DNA of 64,000 nt from Tyto alba (Eukaryota; Chordata; Aves; Strigiformes; Tytonidae). The stretch is from assembly GCF_018691265.1 (NCBI RefSeq), contig NW_024881322.1:930001-994000 (forward strand), read 5' to 3'. Positions 1 to 12,652 of the stretch are shown here, one piece after another; within the stretch, counting starts at the first letter, position 1, and every line of letters begins with the position of its first letter. Below the pieces are notes generated by a model. That model saw nothing but the letters and a program-made list of their open reading frames with translations. It was not told where the DNA came from and did not search any database. Both the position numbers and the translations under genes were made by a program.

Positions 1-3000
1 AAAGAAAAAGGTCTCTCAGATTTCCTTCATGCCCTTGCAGGGTCAGGCGTTCTGAACTTGCTTTTTTACTTGCTTATATGTAAAGACAGAACAGATATAT
101 AAAGCTTTAAGCGTATAGATAATTCTGCCCTCCTCCATTACAGGGAAAAAAAGGTGTAGCTCCGTGTGTTTGTTGTAGAAACTGCTCCACGCAGGAAGTC
201 CAGTGGAAATCCTGCTCGTGTGGCAGAGAAGGAGACTTGGCTTGGGTAAAGGGTCTGCCCTGCTCCTGCTGTGCATCCACACCAAAGGGAATTTGCACGG
301 TCCGTGTGACGTCGCCGTGAAAAGTTTTATTAGGGATGTGGATTTTCTGCTGCTTTGATGTGTCGGTCTTCGTGCTGCGCCGGGGGAGGGAGGCGGCAGT
401 CTGTGGCCCGTCAGGCGGGGAGAAAAAGGCACAAAGAGGGAAGCGGGGTCGTCAGGGAACCGTTTCTTTTGCTGGCAGGGGTCTGTGAAAGAAAGCTGGA
501 TGTAGGATAGAGGCAGCACGTGGAGACGGGAATATGCAGTGCCCAGCCTAGAAGCGTTTTGTCTGCCTGTTTGCAGGGCTGGTAGATCGTGCTGTCGGAC
601 CACGGGGTGGCAATATTTAGGCTCAGTGTGCAGAGGTTAGCCGTCTGAGGGAGGCATGGTGTGCTCGGTATGCGGAGGAGATAGAGACTAAATGCCTTCA
701 GTCACTGTCCCAGTTAATACTTCACGTTCTTTATCGCATTTCACACAAGGCTATCACCCCCCTCTGATGAGAACAGCAGTACGTCCGGGGATGCAAGCTG
801 TATCCTTTCTGGCCTTCTTTCTCCTAAGTAAAGTCTATACCTGTGTTTATGTATCATATACTGTCTTTCTGATGAAGAAAATCAGCCACCTTTGGGTGAA
901 AATATCTTAATGTTCCTATGAAAAAATGATATTTGATAGCAGAGTTGAATCTTCTTGACAGAGTTGAAGTCTTTGTGGCTTAAAATGCGCTGTTTTTTTC
1001 CTATGTGATGCCAAAGCTATAAGGAGAAACTAGTAGACCAGTGGTAAAAAAAAAAAGTGTATTTTTGCTAACGATGCCAAATAAATAACCTTTTACTAGT
1101 TAATAGGAGCACCACAAGAAGTAGAGTGCTGCCTTTCCTTAAATTACCTTTAAGAGTACAGTTCAGTCTAAACTACCCTTTTGTGCTAACCTTTGACTTT
1201 GGCAAACTAATGTCCGTTGCTTAATTTTGTTGGTGTAGAAAAAATAAGGGTGCAAATAGGCTTAAACCCTGTTTAGTTTTATTATCTGTCCTACATACAC
1301 TTTGCTATAACCTGGGTGCTGGTAGCTATTAAGTACCCTGACAGCTTTATTTCCATCCTGAAACACGTGAATGTTTGCCTCTGCTTGCATACCTGAGGAA
1401 AGAACTTAGTGTTTGTTGCTTAATAAAGGCCAAAAGTTTTATTAGCTATTCAGGCTTCAAGCAGTCTTTCATGTAGTGGAGAATAAAATAAATATCCTCC
1501 CGAGCTTAACAGTAGAGAAGTTTTTGTGGATGGTGAGAGAGTTGAATAGTGCTGTAAAAAAAGCAGTATATAAACAGAGGCTCGTATATTTTTCTTTATG
1601 TGCTTGGTCTTTGTTCCCTCAGTGAGAACTCTGCCACAGATCAAGGGTTTCACGTGAGGATGAAAGGTCATCTCTCAGCTGGCTGGCCACCTTGGGCATC
1701 CCTGAACATTCCGCCTCCGGTGAGAACTTAGCACAGGTACCGCACTGGAAGGATGGCCGGTTTCTTAAAGCCGTAGGTTTGCAGCTGAGAGCTGTTGAGC
1801 TGGCTGAGTTTCACTGTAAACCCGCTGTCTAACTGTGGCTGGCGTTGTGGGGTAGTTAACTGGGGTTTTTTTGTCTCTCGTGAGTTTCTTTGAATCGCTT
1901 GCTGCTTTAGAGAATCACTGTGTGCAGTGAAGTAATAAAAGGTTTTGATATTTACATAGAATAGGCTACTTCACTGGTGAATGCCGTATTAAAAATGGAA
2001 GAATTGAAACAGTGGGACATAAATGCAACTCGACATAATAGAGGAGAAGTATGGGCTGGTAGGGAATTACTTGGGACCTCTCATCTGTTCAAAATGACCA
2101 GCACAGCATTTCTTCAGCAGCCATTATCCTGACAAGGACTAATATGCTGGGTTTCCACTAGAATTTATTATGTGGATCTACAGAAGAACAGTTCTTGCCC
2201 TTTCTGTGCAATTTGACTTAAAACTTTACACTACCATGGTTTCGCTGGCTTGTTACTGAACTAGCAGAGCAAGAATTTAATAAAAGAGGCTTTCAGGCTG
2301 AACTCTCAAGGTACAGTGAAAACTGAATTAAGCCTTGCAATGAGGACACTCATTAGCTAGGGTATAAGGGCATCCAGCAGGTAATATTAACTTAATTTGA
2401 TATAGTAGGAAACTCTCTCAAGGTCCCTGTTATCTAGACATCCATGGAAGACCTCGGGCCAGTATCTCCAGCGTGGAGTGCTCACTGGCCTGGGGATTGT
2501 GCTCTGATTGCTCAGCCAGAGGCTCCGGCCCTGGGAGGGTGGCTCCTGCTCAAGGGGGACTCCTCCGGGGCCAGAGGGGAAATATAAACGCCACCGTGTC
2601 AGAGCCCTCGCTCTGGGCCCAGGGAACATCTTCGTTTGTCACCTTGACAGGCTGAGCTGTGGTTCAAACACAAAGTGGATTCCTTTGGCCAACGCCGACT
2701 GCGGTTGGGGAGCTGCTGCTGGAATCATGCAGCAGTGGGGGGCTCGAGCGGCTCCGTCCGGAGAGAGATGCAGAACACTGACACGACAGGCTCGGCCGTG
2801 CTCGCCACCTGCAGACTCTCTGGTCTTGGGAGCCTCCGACAGCAGCTGATTAAAGAGGCTCAGAAATGACTTCTGGAGAAGGAAGCGATCATTACTCACT
2901 CGGAGGTAGTTGGCGTGCAGGGATGGGAGGATGTCGGTGCTAAAGCCAAAGTATCCGTGCGCCTTTTGCAGGTTGGGCCTGAGGGAGGATCTCCACAGGT

Positions 3001-5355
3001 CCTTTCGCTTGAATGCCAGCCTCCTATTAAATGCTTAGGTAATATCCTCCCAGCTGAGTTATTGCCATTCTCTGTCTGGGAGAGAGAGCTGTTTGCTGCT
3101 CTTTCACCCCTGCTGCATCTTGACCAGCCTCTTCCAGGTGAAGACTACTCCCTTTCCTACCTCCTGCATTATTTTTATCCTTTCGTGCTGTTTCTGATTG
3201 CCATGGCTTTGACCACCTGATCCCTTGCAGCGCACCATTGTGGGGCTCCCAGCACATAGAAGTTCCCCGTCACACAACCCAGCCTTTTTAACGCATCTCT
3301 CCAGAAGCTCTTTACCTCAGGTATCTTATTTCTGTTATTGTTTTGTTTCCTGTTTACAAGCAGATAAAACTTCAGTGCCCAGTCGTCATAAAAGCAAACA
3401 GTACGGCCGGTTTCATTCACTCCCTGTGCTGCTCCACGCTTCTTCCACACCGATTTCCAGCTGCTGCTCTGGTTCGGTGAGGCAGTGCCTGAACAGGTCA
3501 GCCTGCTCTGATTTATGTAGGCAGGCTTGCCCACACTGCCTCCAGTAAGGGAAGAACATAAAAGTGAGAATACTTCTAGAGAATACCGTATTCTCTTTGT
3601 AACTGGCCCCAAGTCCTGCTGGGTCTGGCTGTCAGTGCACTGAAAGTGCCCTTTGCAGTGTTGGAATAAAAATGAAGGCTGTGTTTCTTTGTTGCTCCCC
3701 TTGTTGTTCCTCTTGGATCCTTTTTAGCAGGGGAATTCAGTTTCTATCATTTCCAACTTTCTTGTTGGTTTGGCACATCGGCTTTAAGGAATCCAAAGTA
3801 ATTTGCATTTAAAGAACACCCTGGTTTTATTTACATATAAAACTTCTAAAGTGAAAAATGCATTAGACAGATCTGAACAAACTTGGACCCCTAGGGAATT
3901 TATCTTCATCTGCAATTTTAATCTCCTTTTCCATCATCTACAAAGAAAGAGTGTAGTCACAGCAGAAAACCCAGCAGTAGCACTTGGATTCAGACAAGTA
4001 GTCCACAAGGATACATGACAGAACTGCCAGTTCCTTGGTTTCCCCAGATGTGCCGAGCTTCCCCAAAGGCTTTCTTTGCTGCTGAAGGAAGGAGGAGAGC
4101 TCTGAAGAAGTCAGTACACCTGTATTTTAAGTTTAGGAAGAGAGAAGGAAGCGAATGTCAAATTCAAGAGAGAGTTCCTAGATAATTTATGTTTTTTCAC
4201 CTTGTAGCTTGCCTATAATCTCAACCATGGTGATACTGACGTGTTGTTGTAGGATATTTCCATGGAGTTTCCATATATCAAAGTAAAGATGCCAAAATCT
4301 GCTGAGAATGTGAGCTCTTTGAGAAAGGGACTCTTGTGTTCAGCTCCCAGCATAGACGGGTTCTCTCCATGACCAGGATCCTGGGTAAGAGATCTGAAAA
4401 CCACAAATAACAGAAAGCTCTGAGCAAGAAACCATCTCGTTGCTTATGTAGCAGACAGAATCAAAGTAGTGGCTGGAAGTTAAAGCAATCCTGTATTTAG
4501 CTGATTCTTTATTGCCAAGAAAAATTACTTTAAAGACAGCTTCCATGCTCTGCCTGAGCACTACCCGGTAACCACAGTGCTGAGCAGAGCCCCCAGCCCC
4601 CAGTGCTTTTCAAATGCTTGTGCACTTTATGTAGCCTGAGCATTCCTTGGTGCAGAGATTGGTCTTCTGAAGAGGAAATGCTTCATTTCATCTGATACGC
4701 CGTTAGTTGGGCAGCTCAGATCTCTCAGTACTAAATCCTTCCTCCATCAGTGATGATTTAAATTCTCATTTATCCTTTTCAGGAGAAGGCAGCGTTTGTC
4801 TGGTATTCCTTTTCCGACTGACATGGATGTTGCACTTTGCCCACCACAATTAAGTGCATTTACTTCATGGGTTTTCAGTTTTCTTCTGCAATTATGAAGA
4901 CTTAAAACTATGTAAAATATGAGGTGCAGATGGATGTGCTATTGCTTCAATAATACATTAACAGGGTAAGATGGGAACCGGTTCAAACTCTTGCCTCAGA
5001 TTATCGCTCTGATTTGATTATGTCTAGAAAACAAAACCAGTGCCAAGCAGATGTGAAATGAAGGAATTTCAGCTTTACGCAGAGAGGGACTTACTGAGCT
5101 GAACAGAATGTGTGAACAACGGTCAAAGATGTGGGAGACATTTAATTTCTGAATATTGTATGAGCTGAAGCCACATTTGTGTTATTTGGTCACACATAGG
5201 TAAGAAGTACAGATTGAAATGCATAATGTATCTTTTTATCAACATTCTCTGCATCTGTCTGCATCACAGCTTTTGAACAATCCTTAATGCTCATTGCTAG
5301 GAAGCTTCCTCCCTAATTAGAGGTAATATTGCTCTTATGGTGGAGTTCTGCCACC
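1..5355. other. Noncoding DNA, no gene recognised
   Basis: Unique-looking sequence with reading frames of at most about 190 codons, many overlapping frames on the opposite strand and none resembling a protein family I know. The first 600 bases and 2500-2850 are richer in G+C and CpG than the rest, which explains the slightly longer frames there. No CR1, LTR or tandem array was seen. It could be intergenic or intronic. Confidence 0.6.
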
Positions 5356-5378
5356 TTTTTTTTTTTTTTTTTTTTTTT
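5356..5378. repeat. Poly(T) tract, 23 T
   Basis: An uninterrupted run of 23 T. No retroposed gene body or target-site duplication was recognised beside it, so it is called a simple homopolymer. It encodes the lysine run at the C-terminus of a spurious minus-strand frame. Confidence 0.9.
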
Positions 5379-8227
5379 GTAACTCCCTTTTTCTCCCAGC
5401 TGGAGGAGAATTAATAGTGATAAAACATCTGATGCAAATTTTGAAGAGATCATTAAGCCTTTTGTCCTTATCATGAGTATTTAGGAACCTGTGTATGTTC
5501 TCTGTGAAAGCAAGAGGCATCACTTCTGGAACTTGGCTTGAGGTTTTTTTTGGAAAGCGGAAAGGGAGAGTGACATTGATAGTGAAAAATGTGTTGAATT
5601 TAACGTGCATTCTGGAATAGTGCAGTGTTTGCACAGTTTACAGAAAATACAGATGTATCTGATTTTGAACTGTGATACATAATAATTTTCCTTCCTGTTA
5701 CACAGAAATTTACACTTATGAATCATCAAGGTATCTTGAAATAACCATTTTTGGATACTAGGCCAACATAACTTTGTACACAAAATAGTAGAAGCTCTCC
5801 CAGTTCTGAAGCTGTTGGACTTGTATCAGCCAGGGACTTCAAAGAGCTTGGATCTTCTTTCATGGAGTCCCTGAGGGAGTCCTTAGAGATTATTTACAGT
5901 GAAATGGTTTTGCAGGAATGTATGCTGAAAAAAAAGCATCATATAAGGTGGGATCCAGAAACCACCCTTGAAATGTTTTACAAACTGGATATGAAACACA
6001 CTCATCAGGTACTCAGTCCTTCTTATGTTCCCCAGATGTAAAATGAGAGATGCAACTCTTATTCATGGTTGCTTACTTCTTTTTTTTTGTCTTCTGTAGC
6101 TTTGAGCAGTTAGATATGACATATAATACGCTGTATTTTGATATTATGTTTAAAGTTGCAAGTCTGCTGAGAAAGATCAGGTAACAGTGTTCCCACCTTC
6201 TGAAGTAAACAGTAGATGAGATTAAGGCAAATTCACAAATCAATTTAGAATATAGTTTCTGTACTACCAGGAAGATGCTACTCTCCTCCCTACCAGAAAG
6301 ATAGGGTAATCTGGTTCACATGCCAATTGCATTCCGTAAAGCAGTGCTTTCATAACTTGTAATTTCATTTTAGCTTAAAGGAAGAGCTGACCTGCATTGT
6401 TTTACTTATTTATATTTTTCCTTCTGAATTACCAGAAGACTGTTTTTTTGCAGGGAAGAAATGCAATAACGGCCAAGTCAAATGTTGTAGTAAAACTTCA
6501 GTGATATACTTCAATTGCTTTGTCTATTGGCTGAAGTCAGGAATGGTTGCTGTCTATAAAAGAGCATAAATTTTCTTTATAATAGTCAAACCGGAAAGGA
6601 ATTCTCTGCCTTCATTTTAGTGCAATACTGATGCCAGAAATAAGTACTGTGTTACAAAACAACTCTTAAACGATATTGTGATTATGCAATGCCTCTGGTA
6701 TATACTCTTTTAATAACTTAACATACACATTTTCTTAAAATTACCGCAGGAATGGATTAATTCTAGCAATCCTAACAAACCAACTGCCCCTATTTGCTAG
6801 TTGCTGAATTACTTCCTTAAAACTACAGGAAGAATTATCTTGCTAGCAAGACGTATCGTGCTGGCAATTGTGAGCTCTGTCTGTAGTTCCCCATCTTTTC
6901 ACAGAAAAGGTGGGGTTTGGAACCCTGGTGCTTTGTGCCATGCTTGCTTCACCCCATACCTGCAAAGCACCGTCCTTCCACAGCCTCGGCTCCGGGATCG
7001 CGGGGGCCGGCCCTGGCGCCTGGCATGCAGCAGGGCACGTTTGACTCAGTTGTGGGCACCTGATGTTTTTTTGCGAATTAGCCAGGCTACGTGACAGTTA
7101 GTGCTGACTTGAGGGACTTTATGTCTGCCTCCTCGCGGCTGCTGGAGCCACTCTCAGCCGTAAGGCATCCTGCAAAAAACCCTCAAGCCTATGAAAGTCT
7201 TTGAACCTGGCGGATGAATCCTGAGTGGATTGGTGCCTCCTTGCTTCACCTGGCTGGTGTGCTTCTCATCTTGCACAGGCGGCTTTAAAACCCGATTCTC
7301 TGTTTGCTGAATCGATACGTCCTTGCAAGCAGACCCGTTAGCCCCCCGGGTAACGTTCATTCCCAGGTAGACGTTAGCCTCTCTCAGCCACTGTCAGTGA
7401 AATACTCTGGTCTTTGACGTTTACCCGGCCCACAAACCCCTCATATCAGAGTTACTCTGTGAAAATGTTTATATCAACATTATTAATTTTATTATGAAAG
7501 TCCTAGAAATCGTTGAGACTTGAGTGTTATCTTCCTTGCATCAAGAGACCCTTCCTGCTACCTACTACCAAACTGCTGTACTTTTAAAATGAAGGATGGG
7601 CTGCAAGAGACTGAGGTAAATCCCAGCAGCTCTATGATCCACTGTCTGCCTTTGAGCTACCCGCTGTTTTCCTGCAGGCAACATCTTTGTAATTTAAAGC
7701 AATTTTATTGGCTATGTAATAATATGATACATAGAGGTGACTGGATATTTTCTAGCTTTATAAAAACCAAAAGTTATTCCTAGCTTTTTACTTGTTCTAA
7801 AGCTGCCTGCTTATGTGCAAACAATTCTGCAAGTCAGATTTACATTGGGTTTATCTGTCAAAGTACACTAGTAATCTTTTAAGTCTTCTGCCTAATCTGT
7901 TATTTTGCACAGACATAATCCAGAAGAGACAGTCATAGACTGGCATCTCACTGTCCTACAGAAAAGAACAAAAGGTGCTTTCGTCCCTGCACCAGAAGCT
8001 CGCAGGGCAACTGCTGAAAGCCATCAGTCCCAGATGGGGAAGAGGGGTGAAGAGGTGAGAGATTCTGGAAAAACTCAGAATCTCTTTTTTGCCAAATTTT
8101 GGAAAATATCCAAGACTAATAATCTCTCACACATGCCTGGGATGGATAGAGTCCAAAGGTCAAAAAGCAGATCAAAAGACATTGCTAAATATAATAATGC
8201 ACTTATAAATACAGAATTAATATAATC
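5379..8227. other. Noncoding DNA, no gene recognised
   Basis: AT-leaning unique sequence. A small GC-rich, CpG-containing patch at about 6975-7030 stands out, but it is too short to call an island. Reading frames stay near or below 106 codons and none is recognisable. Confidence 0.6.
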
Positions 8228-8242
8228 GGGGGGGGGGGGGGG
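8228..8242. repeat. Poly(G) run, 15 G
   Basis: An uninterrupted run of 15 G followed by TGGAGGGA, embedded in AT-rich sequence. Poly(G) of this length can form G-quadruplex structure and is prone to length error in sequencing, so the exact count is uncertain. Confidence 0.9.
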
Positions 8243-11200
8243 TGGAGGGAAGAAGGTTAGCTATGACTTAAAGCCTGTCTGAAAGCATGTGAAATCCAAA
8301 TACAGGGTAAGAGACAGGAGGTATCCACAAAGAAATATGGGTATTGCTCAAAGAGATATTTTCTCTCTGTGTAACACACAGTGATCATAGCCATATGAAA
8401 TCATTCTCCACAATCCAGGCAGGGGGATGATCTTTAAAACAGCTGCACTGATGTAAGTGCAAGAGAACTATGCAAAATTTTTTATTCTCACTTGAAATGC
8501 AGATTTGGAAAAAAAATAAATTGATGTTTGAATAGTTTTTGTTGGGGTTCAGTTTTTGATCAAATACTAATAACCATTCACTGTAGGTATTTAATATGCA
8601 ATATTTGAAATTAAAACTGTGTAAAGTATAGGGTGCAAAATTCTGTATTATCGTATCTGAATACTGACTGAACATTTGCATAAATAGTGTTTTTATCTCC
8701 CACTTAGGTAAGAATATACCTTTTTTATTTTAATAATGCAAAGACAGAAACTTCACCATTTTTCTGTGTGTTGCCAGGGTAGCAGATTACTAATTCAACT
8801 AGGGAAAGAAAATTAATAATATGTGAAAATAAGACTTAACTTATCTCTATATAGACTTGCAGTCTATTTAGCTTAATATGTGAGAGTTAGTAAAATGGAT
8901 GGCAGGATCAAAAGCAGTCAGTGATATACCTTCATGAGCAGTTGACTTTATTTGGCTTCATTATTAAGGTACTTGTTATTTAACAGGTTAGGTAACATGG
9001 ATATATTAACCTGCTCTTCGCTGTGTTCATGTACATTGACTATCACAGGAAACTCAAGAAACAGTCTGGTGGATATGATGGTCAACGTCTTCAGTTTTAA
9101 CTCTTCCTTTGTAGTAGAAAACTTGTTTATAACTGTGCTTTAGTGGGTTTGGAACATACTTGTTCTCGAGATGATGCCATGACGATGTTCTGATTTCCCG
9201 TGATTTGATGTCTCCCCTGGGTGTGCTGCTGAGTTTGCTGGGGTGGCTGCTCTCCGAAAGCACCAAGTAGAGAATTAGAGGCCATTCAGTACTATAGTCC
9301 ACCAAATAAACCATTTTTTTTCATGGAGTGTCCTAAAATAACAGAACAGGTTTACAGCAGAAAATAATCTGCCAAGCCCCTCTTACGGCTTTCTTGTGAC
9401 AAAATGTCCACAGCTTATGAATGTAACAACCCGTGAGCTATGTTCTAATTTACTTCAACATTTATTTGTAAGATATTTGATACATCTCTGCCACAGGACT
9501 TCCTCTTTTTTATCGGCAAAAATTACATTTTTATAGTTTATGACAATTTTTATTATGTTTGAAATATTAGTAGAATGTAACAAATTACTAGGAACTGTAA
9601 AAAGAACCATGATACCAACCTGTAAGATTCTTTCAGCTACTTCCACTATGTTGCAAATTCTCTGATAGGGTTCCTGCAGTAAAATATTACATTTCTGGTT
9701 GTGGATATTGTATGGCAAATTGCTTCTTCATGAACTGACATGCATTCAGGTTGTATTTTTGTCATATTTTGTGTGTCATTCCACAGTTAATTTCTAGTCA
9801 AATGTACTCGTTAGTGTTCACACAGAAAATGCAGGCCTCTCTAATACCCTGACTTTCACAATGAATCTAGATTTATAAAATTAAGCATGATTTCTAACAT
9901 TTTATTCAAAGAAAAGCATCAGAAAACTAAATGGAAATCTGCAGACCAGGGTAAGCAGGTAACTTAAAACTTGGCTGCTTAACTTAACAAGCAACTGCTA
10001 AAGCTTTTCATGATCACCAGTAAAATAAGTATAATCTCTGGATCCTTAAAGCATTCTGCATTTTATTACCAAAAATGACATGGAAAATTCCTTCTCGCAT
10101 GTAGGTTTTAATAAAATTGCTCCGTTATTTGAAAGCTGCAGGTTTAAACATGCACAAAGGAGTCTATATGTTTTACAAAATGAGTAAAATATTTGATTTT
10201 TTTTTTTTCTGTGAATACCTTGCAAAAGCATAATCTAGGTTTTCCAACTCACGTTTTTAAATATATTTATAAACATAAACACATGAAATAAAAGATGAAA
10301 AAGTTATCCTTAGTGTCAGCCTACCCCACTGAAATAAATCTGTCATGTAGCACAAATGCATTTTGGTTTCTCTTCCGCTGGAGCTGGGCTGGGTCAGGTA
10401 CCTGCAGAGCGACTGGCTGTATTCTGGAGCGTGCAAGCGGTTGAGCTGTGCTGAGGCTCATAGTCAAAAAGGGCTCTGACTGTATAACAAAGCCGGCAAA
10501 GGCTGGATGGAGGCCACGATTAAATTCTCGTGCTGGCATCAGAGCCTGCTTCACTCGCTGTCCTCGGCGCCCGGGGAGGAGGGGGAAAGGCGGTGGCTCT
10601 CACTCTCCCCGGGCTTGGGCCCGGTGTGGCTCCGTGGGCATCCTCCCGCCGTACCCCCAGGATGGCACCTGGGCTCTTCCAGCCCTGGGAACTGACGACT
10701 CCTCTCTGGAAATGGGAACGGCTTTTCCTGGGGTTCTTCTGCCGGCCATTCCAGGAAGCTTTCTAAATGGTATTTCTCACGTTCAGTTTGTCCCAAGTGA
10801 TGGCTAGCCCCTCTCATGTCCCCAGGAGATCACTCCACCCTTCAGTGCAGCCTGCTGCCTGGTACTTTTCCCTGCTGCTTGAGCTAGCTGTTCCCGTAGC
10901 TCCGCTGGAGCCCCGCTCCGCAGACCTCCAGCAAGCTGCCTTCCACCCAGCTCCTCCTCGGCTGATGGCTGCGTCCGCATTTTTCACATCGGGCCGGTCC
11001 AAAATGAATTTACACAAGTGTCATCTGTACGTACTTTGTGCATAATTTGGCCTTATGTAAGCCCTCATCGATACTTACGTAGCTGGCGTATGTACATCAT
11101 TCTGAGGCAGCTAAAGAAAGTATTTTAAAACTAGCAATGTGGCATTCAGGCACCCAAAGCCAACTCTGCAGGACAGGGCATAACCTGCTTCAGTTACTAC

Positions 11201-11334
11201 TAAAGGGTGTTCCTGTATCACACCAACTTGTTGGGGAAAGAAAGCGTGTCCCGCTGGTCCTAGGCACTTGGGGTGCCTTGCTCTACCAGCAGCATCTAGT
11301 AGCAGAGACCTGACAACGGCAGAAATGTCATTTT
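8243..11334. other. Noncoding DNA, no gene recognised
   Basis: AT-rich up to about 10320, then rising in G+C from about 10370, with a local CpG-containing patch at 10555-10660. Several overlapping short frames on both strands at 10450-11050 reflect few stops in GC-rich DNA. No protein family or transposable element was recognised. Confidence 0.55.
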
Positions 11335-11710
11335 CTGTGCCGGGGTGTCCCCCCAGCACGGGCACGTCGTACTGCCGTGCGGGTGCGGTGATGAGGCGGT
11401 TGGGGCTGCGCTGCCCGATGCTGTCCCTGACGAGCCGCCGAGGCCGACCGCGATTGCCGGGAGCCCCTGGAAGGCGCGGAATGGCGTTTGGGTGGCTGTG
11501 GGATGGCCCCAGCCCGGGCGCGGGCAGCGCCCGAGGCGGGAGTGTGAAACCCGCCGGGGTGGGCAGAGGGATGCGAGCCCACCGAAACCCTCGGTGCTGC
11601 CTCTGCCCGCCGAATGGCTCCTGCTTCCCTTCGGCTCAGCTGCCGCCGCGCACACACCGGGGTGGAAAATGGCTATTTTTACCCCGAGGAGCGTTGCACA
11701 CCATCAAAGC
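11335..11710. promoter_or_regulatory. CpG island, candidate promoter or regulatory element
   Basis: Counting by eye gives about 40 CpG dinucleotides in the 360 bases from 11341 to 11700, at roughly two-thirds G+C. That is an observed/expected ratio near 1, where methylated vertebrate bulk DNA is usually far lower. The surrounding sequence loses CpG quickly on both sides. Long open frames cross it on both strands (the longest 230 codons, 11268-11960 plus), but overlapping open frames in GC-rich DNA are expected and none has a recognisable domain. In vertebrates such islands commonly mark promoters, so this is the best place in the window to look for a transcription start. No TATA box or gene attachment was identified, and direction is unknown. 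Confidence 0.6.
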
Positions 11711-12565
11711 GAACCGGGACCAGGCCCTGCTAGTGACCCGTACGGCTTCAGGCAAGTGGAGCTGCCTCTCAGCGCTTCCCGCTCCCTCCTTCTGTCTCAT
11801 CTATTTATTGCAAAGCCTTGGAGGTGGGATGTTGCCTCTGGTGCTTGGAAGTGCTCAGATTTTGATCAGGGTTTCTGGGCAATGTTTTTTAACCTGTGGT
11901 CCACTGACCTTTGGCGGCTCAAAAATTGCTTCTAAGGGAGTGATGGAAAGTGTAGAATAAAACCAAACCTATTTCAGAAAGGCTTAACCCAATTTTCTGG
12001 GGGGCAGCAGCTCCACTGCCAGTTTTGCGGGGGTCTGTATAAGCAAAGTTGAAGGCCCGTTTTGTAGGGTCTAGTGGATACAAATTGGTGACAGAAATAA
12101 AGAATTCGTCTCGCTTTACAACGTGTTGTTATCTAGTATTTACAGGCTGTGCATCTACGTATGGTGTGTTTTATTTATAAACACAAGCGGAAATTCATGT
12201 GTATTTACTTTCTATTGGTCTATTTTCTATCTTTCTAACATGAAAGAGCACCTGCCAATGTTGTGAGCGCAGCTTGTACCACACTTGTTTTCTAGGGGCA
12301 GACTGCATCTTTTTTTTTTTTTTTTAATTTTTTCTTTTTCCCAGCATTTTTGTCAGACCTTGAAGAGCAGCACCAGAAAATGTGCCTTTACCGGGCAGGT
12401 GCCCCCGTGCTGCCGTTCTCCGGCACCCGCTGTGGCTGCAGCACCAGGGATTGGCTTTGCTGCTTTGTTGCCCTCACTGATGCTCCTGCTCTGTGCTCCT
12501 TGCTGGGAAGCCTTTCCAGAGCGCTGCCTTTGATTACTTGCTGTAGAGACAATTTTAAAAGCTGG
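11711..12565. other. Noncoding DNA with a T16 tract
   Basis: Transition from the CpG island back to AT-leaning sequence. It contains a T16 run at 12310-12325. A stretch near 11885-11925 faintly resembles the terminal region of old hAT-type DNA transposons but is too short and diverged to call. Confidence 0.5.
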
Positions 12566-12652
12566 TTTGGTTTTCTGTTTTTTTTTTGTTTGTTTGTTTG
12601 TTTGTTTTTTTTGTTGTTTTGTTTGTTTGTTTTTTGGTGCTGTTTTTTTTTC
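12566..12652. repeat. (TTTG)n microsatellite with poly(T)
   Basis: Interrupted TTTG/TTG repeats, including six or more consecutive TTTG units in two blocks, followed by a short GGTGCTG interruption and a T9 run. It creates phenylalanine/cysteine-rich frames on the plus strand and lysine/asparagine-rich frames on the minus strand that are not genes. Confidence 0.85.

Noticed and set aside
4975..5000. GGTTCAAACTC as a tRNA T-arm
   Set aside because: No upstream A-box, acceptor stem or cloverleaf fits around it.
11885..11925. Possible hAT DNA-transposon terminal remnant (AACCTGTGGTCCACTGACC)
   Set aside because: The resemblance is one short word; no paired terminal inverted repeat or 8-bp duplication was found.
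11268..11960. Plus-strand 230-codon frame as a gene
   Set aside because: It crosses a CpG island where stops are rare, competing frames of 109-196 codons occur on both strands, and no domain is recognisable.
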